From Minisyncoccota bacterium (GTDB taxonomy: Bacteria; Patescibacteriota; Microgenomatia; UBA1400; PJMF01): a stretch of 16,610 nucleotides of DNA. The DNA lies in assembly GCA_003518205.1 (NCBI GenBank), contig DOZC01000086.1:2227-18836 (forward strand), in the 5' to 3' direction. A model generated the notes under the pieces. It was given only the letters and a program-made list of their open reading frames with translations, ran no database searches and was not told the origin of the DNA. Both the position numbers and the translations under genes were made by a program. Shown here in pieces: positions 14,366 through 16,610 of this stretch (the first letter of the stretch is position 1; each line of letters starts with the position of its first letter).

Positions 14366-15580
14366 ATGAAAATCTTAATGTTGACTCCTTATTTGCCCTA
14401 TCCTTTGCTTTCTGGTGGCCAAATTCGAACTTACAACTTGCTTAAAAAATTGGCTCATAAACACGAAATTACTTTATTTTCTTTAATTAAGAATAATGAA
14501 GAGCGTCAATATGTGACTGAGTTGGAAAAATACTGCACCAAAGTTAGAGTTTTTAATCGATCTCAAAAACCCTTTACTTTTCAAAATGTTTTTAAGGCTT
14601 TTTTCTCGAGTCATCCATTTTTGGTCATTCGCAACCATGCCCCCACCGCTATTAAAGCTATCGAAGAAGAACTCAATCAAAATCAATATGATCTAATTCA
14701 TGCCGAGACGTTTTACATGATGCCGCATCTGCCCAGAACCATAATTCCCACCATTTTGGTGGAACAAACCATTGAATATCTAGGTTACGAGAGTTATGCC
14801 AAAAAAGCTCCATTTTTTCTGCAACCAATTTTAGAAATAGATATTAAAAAAATAAAAAAGTGGGAAAAATACTACTGGGAAAAATGCGATCGTTTGATCG
14901 TAATGAGTCAAGACGACCAAAAATATATTGGCGAAAAAATCTCAGACCCAAGCAAAATTGACGTGGTCTCAAACGGAGTTGATATTGAGTGGTTTAATCA
15001 AACTCCCCGTCGATTGCCAGACAAACCCACAATTTTGTCAGTTGGGACTTTCAATTGGTTGCCTAATGTTGAGGCGGTAAATTTTTTGGTCAAACAAGTT
15101 TGGCCAAAAATCAAACAACTGGTGACTGGAGCTCAATTGATGATTGTGGGTAATAATCCCACTCAAGAAATTTTTGACTTTGAAAAACATGATAAACAAA
15201 TTAATGTGATAGGAAGAATTCCTGACATTCGAGAAGCTTTTAAAAAATCTCATGTTTTAGTGGCCCCAGTTTTTAGTGGCAAAGGCACTCGCTATAAAAT
15301 CCTGGAGGCCATGGCTTGCGGCACGCCTGTCGTGGCCACAGCTATCGCAGTTGAGGGTTTGGGTGTCAAACATGGAGTTCATGTTCTAACTAGCAATACC
15401 GCTGATGGATTAGCCGAACTAACTGCTGAGGTTTTGAAAAATCATCAACTCTGGGAATCACTTTCAAAAACTGGCTATCAGTTTGTGATGGAGCGGTATA
15501 ATTGGAATGTAATTTCAAAAAAACTTGACCAAATTTATCAGCAACTTGGAACCAACCACCGCCAACGGCCCAAGAAATAA
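14366..15580 (+). CDS. GT4-family glycosyltransferase (TuaH/Stp1-like group)
   Basis: The 404-residue GT-B fold enzyme belongs to a different GT4 branch from the two genes at 3314 and 4460. The N-terminal pattern MLTPYLPYPLLSGGQIRTYNLLKKL (4-28) holds the Pro-Pro-Gly-Gly-Arg loop typical of this branch. VSNGVDIEWF (201-210) is the interdomain motif, and SVGTFNWLPNVEAV (225-238) opens the donor-binding half. GKGTRYKILEAMACGTPVV (305-323) is the nucleotide-binding signature with E314. Compared with the other GT4s, the first Glu of EX7E is replaced by Gly/Lys, which is usual in this branch. Lys is frequent around 155-170. It begins 3 bases after the GT39-like gene with junction TAA-TTT-ATG and is followed by a GT2 gene after 9 bases. 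It is probably cytosolic and peripheral to the membrane; sugar specificity is not assignable. Confidence 0.88.
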   Translation: MKILMLTPYLPYPLLSGGQIRTYNLLKKLAHKHEITLFSLIKNNEERQYVTELEKYCTKVRVFNRSQKPFTFQNVFKAFFSSHPFLVIRNHAPTAIKAIEEELNQNQYDLIHAETFYMMPHLPRTIIPTILVEQTIEYLGYESYAKKAPFFLQPILEIDIKKIKKWEKYYWEKCDRLIVMSQDDQKYIGEKISDPSKIDVVSNGVDIEWFNQTPRRLPDKPTILSVGTFNWLPNVEAVNFLVKQVWPKIKQLVTGAQLMIVGNNPTQEIFDFEKHDKQINVIGRIPDIREAFKKSHVLVAPVFSGKGTRYKILEAMACGTPVVATAIAVEGLGVKHGVHVLTSNTADGLAELTAEVLKNHQLWESLSKTGYQFVMERYNWNVISKKLDQIYQQLGTNHRQRPKK

Positions 15581-15589
15581 ATTATAAAT

Positions 15590-16477
15590 ATGTCTCCAAC
15601 TTCCCAACCCAAATTTGATCTTAGCTTGATTATCTTAAATTTTAATGCTCAATTTTGGCTCAAAAAAACTTTAGAGTCACTAGAAGAATTTTATTTGAAT
15701 CAGACAAAATTAAAAGTCGAGGTCATTGTAGTTGACAATCATAGTCTCGATGATTCAGTAACTTTAGTTAAAAAGAATTTCAAATGGGTTCGCTTAATTG
15801 AAAGCCCCGAAAATAATGGTTTTGCAGCCGGCAACAACCTAGCTTTAAAGGAAGTTCGTGGTCGCTACTGCATGCTGCTGAATAATGATCTCCAATTCAC
15901 TCAAAAATCCAACTTAGATCAGTTGGTTCAATTTCTAGATAAAAACTCCAAGGTTGGTGTTGTCACTCCCAAATTAGTTTTACCCACTGGTGATTTGGAT
16001 TGGGCCTGTCACCGTGGCGAACCCTCGCCTTGGGCATCACTAACTTATTTTTTCGGACTTGAAAAACTTTGGCCTGCCAATCCCAATTTCGGCCAATATC
16101 ATTTAACTTTTAAAAACTTAAATGAAGTACATTTAATCGATGCTTGCTCCGGAGCCGCTTTGATGTTGCGAACCAGTGCTCTAGATCGAGTGGGTTTGTT
16201 GGATGAGCAATTTTTTATGTATGCCGAGGATCTTGACTGGTGTCGACGGTTTAGGGATGCAGCTTATCAAATTGTTTTTTTCCCCACCGTTGAAATAATT
16301 CACCACAAATATAAATCTGGAATCAAAAGTAATTCCAAGGCCACCGTTCTAAAAACTCATCAGTTTTTTTATGACACTATGTTGCAATATTACGATAAAT
16401 ATTATCGCCAACAATATCCAGAAATTTTTCGAGAACTTTTAAAGTTATTTATTTTTATGAAGAAAGGTGGTGTTTAG
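15590..16477 (+). CDS. GT2-family glycosyltransferase (rhamnosyltransferase-like)
   Basis: The 295-residue protein has a GT-A fold. The N-terminal strand is LSLIILNFNAQFWLKKTL (11-28), then VDNHSLDDS (48-56) and NNGFAAGNNLAL (75-86). The DXD-type motif is LLNND (96-100, D100). The acceptor part has ACSGAALMLRTSALDRVG (185-202) and FMYAEDLDWCRR (209-220), with E213 and D214 as the likely catalytic acids. It is shorter than the paralogue at 10134 because that protein's extra segment before the acceptor region is smaller here. The C-terminal 30 residues are basic and aromatic and may contact the membrane. The start is ATG with no Shine-Dalgarno motif. The gene is 9 bases downstream of a GT4 gene and 36 bases upstream of the next, partial GT4 gene. 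Confidence 0.88.
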   Translation: MSPTSQPKFDLSLIILNFNAQFWLKKTLESLEEFYLNQTKLKVEVIVVDNHSLDDSVTLVKKNFKWVRLIESPENNGFAAGNNLALKEVRGRYCMLLNNDLQFTQKSNLDQLVQFLDKNSKVGVVTPKLVLPTGDLDWACHRGEPSPWASLTYFFGLEKLWPANPNFGQYHLTFKNLNEVHLIDACSGAALMLRTSALDRVGLLDEQFFMYAEDLDWCRRFRDAAYQIVFFPTVEIIHHKYKSGIKSNSKATVLKTHQFFYDTMLQYYDKYYRQQYPEIFRELLKLFIFMKKGGV

Positions 16478-16502
16478 TTCAACGATAGTTGTGAGCTGAC
16501 AC

Positions 16503-16508
16503 TAAAAT
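16503..16508 (+). promoter_or_regulatory. Possible -10 box before the partial GT4 gene
   Basis: TAAAAT lies 5 bases upstream of the GTG start at 16514 in the 36-base gap after the GT2 gene. No matching -35 is seen at normal spacing. It repeats the arrangement seen before uxs and the zinc-ribbon gene, but such hexamers are common in AT-rich spacers, so this is tentative. Confidence 0.25.
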
Positions 16509-16513
16509 TAATT

Positions 16514-16610
16514 GTGGTTTCAAAACGAATTGGCATCGATTGTCGTTTGGCAGGACTTCATCATGCCGGAATTGGTCGATACGTTGAAAATTTAATTTTA
16601 CGATTGCCAG
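16514..16610 (+). CDS. GT4-family glycosyltransferase, 5' end only
   Basis: From a GTG at 16514 the frame stays open to the right edge and encodes 32 residues plus one base. The sequence KRIGIDCRLAGLHHAGIGRY followed by VENLILRLP is the standard opening of a GT4 enzyme: a first strand with an Asp-Cys-Arg turn, then the glycine loop HAGIGRY and an Asn-Leu helix. It resembles the start of the GT4 protein encoded at 3314. The frame has a stop at 16475-16477, inside the end of the preceding GT2 gene, and GTG 16514 is the first usual start after it. The catalytic C-terminal half is outside the window. Confidence 0.75.
   Translation, partial: MVSKRIGIDCRLAGLHHAGIGRYVENLILRLP

Noticed and set aside
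16478..16513. Hairpin CAAC-GATA-GTTG after the second GT2 gene as a terminator
   Set aside because: The stem is only 4 base pairs and is not followed by a T-run.
1..16610. Recoded TGA (genetic code 25) as in Gracilibacteria or SR1
   Set aside because: ruvC ends in TGA at the expected length, and all other genes read through without internal TGA.
1..16610. CRISPR array, tRNA, rRNA, transposase or prophage genes
   Set aside because: No regular repeat-spacer pattern, cloverleaf-like sequence, rRNA motif or transposase/integrase domain was found on either strand.

Overview
The window reads as a stretch of a small-genome bacterium, most likely a Candidate Phyla Radiation (Patescibacteria) member of Microgenomates type. 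This is inferred from tightly packed AT-rich genes, many GT-B, GT-A and GT-C glycosyltransferases in one locus, no Shine-Dalgarno motif before any start, and a ruvC-ruvA-ruvB block embedded among surface-glycan genes. TGA is a real stop (it ends ruvC), so the genetic code is standard and the Gracilibacteria/SR1 recoding does not apply. The phylum cannot be proven without a marker-gene tree.

Layout. On the minus strand, a UDP-glucuronate decarboxylase gene (476-1534) is followed 2 bases later by a GT-C membrane glycosyltransferase gene that runs off the left edge (1-473). A 215-base divergent promoter region (1535-1749) separates these from the plus-strand genes, which fill the rest. First come a GT39-like membrane glycosyltransferase and two GT4 glycosyltransferases (1750-5671). 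Next are an unrecognised zinc-ribbon protein with its own promoter (5695-7332) and the Holliday-junction genes ruvC, ruvA and ruvB (7361-9466). The last block starts from a promoter overlapping the ruvB stop: a hexapeptide acyltransferase, a GT2, an O-antigen ligase/polymerase-like membrane protein, a second complete GT39-like protein, a GT4, another GT2 and the start of a further GT4 (9501-16610).

How the genes work together (inference). UXS would supply UDP-xylose. Cytosolic GT2 and GT4 enzymes would build lipid-linked oligosaccharides, and the acyltransferase could acylate them. The GT-C proteins would add sugars from polyprenyl-phosphate donors on the outer face, and the O-antigen ligase-like protein would polymerise the glycan or transfer it to its final acceptor. 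No initiating phosphoglycosyltransferase and no flippase or ABC exporter lies in the window, so the pathway is incomplete here. The ruvCAB genes are a housekeeping recombination module sitting inside this locus.

I see no mobile element, CRISPR array, tRNA or rRNA. The most notable points are possible leaderless promoters close to several starts, the unknown zinc-ribbon protein upstream of ruvC, a perfect inverted repeat across the ruvC start codon, and a 19-codon ORF in the divergent region. None of these amounts to a demonstrated new system.
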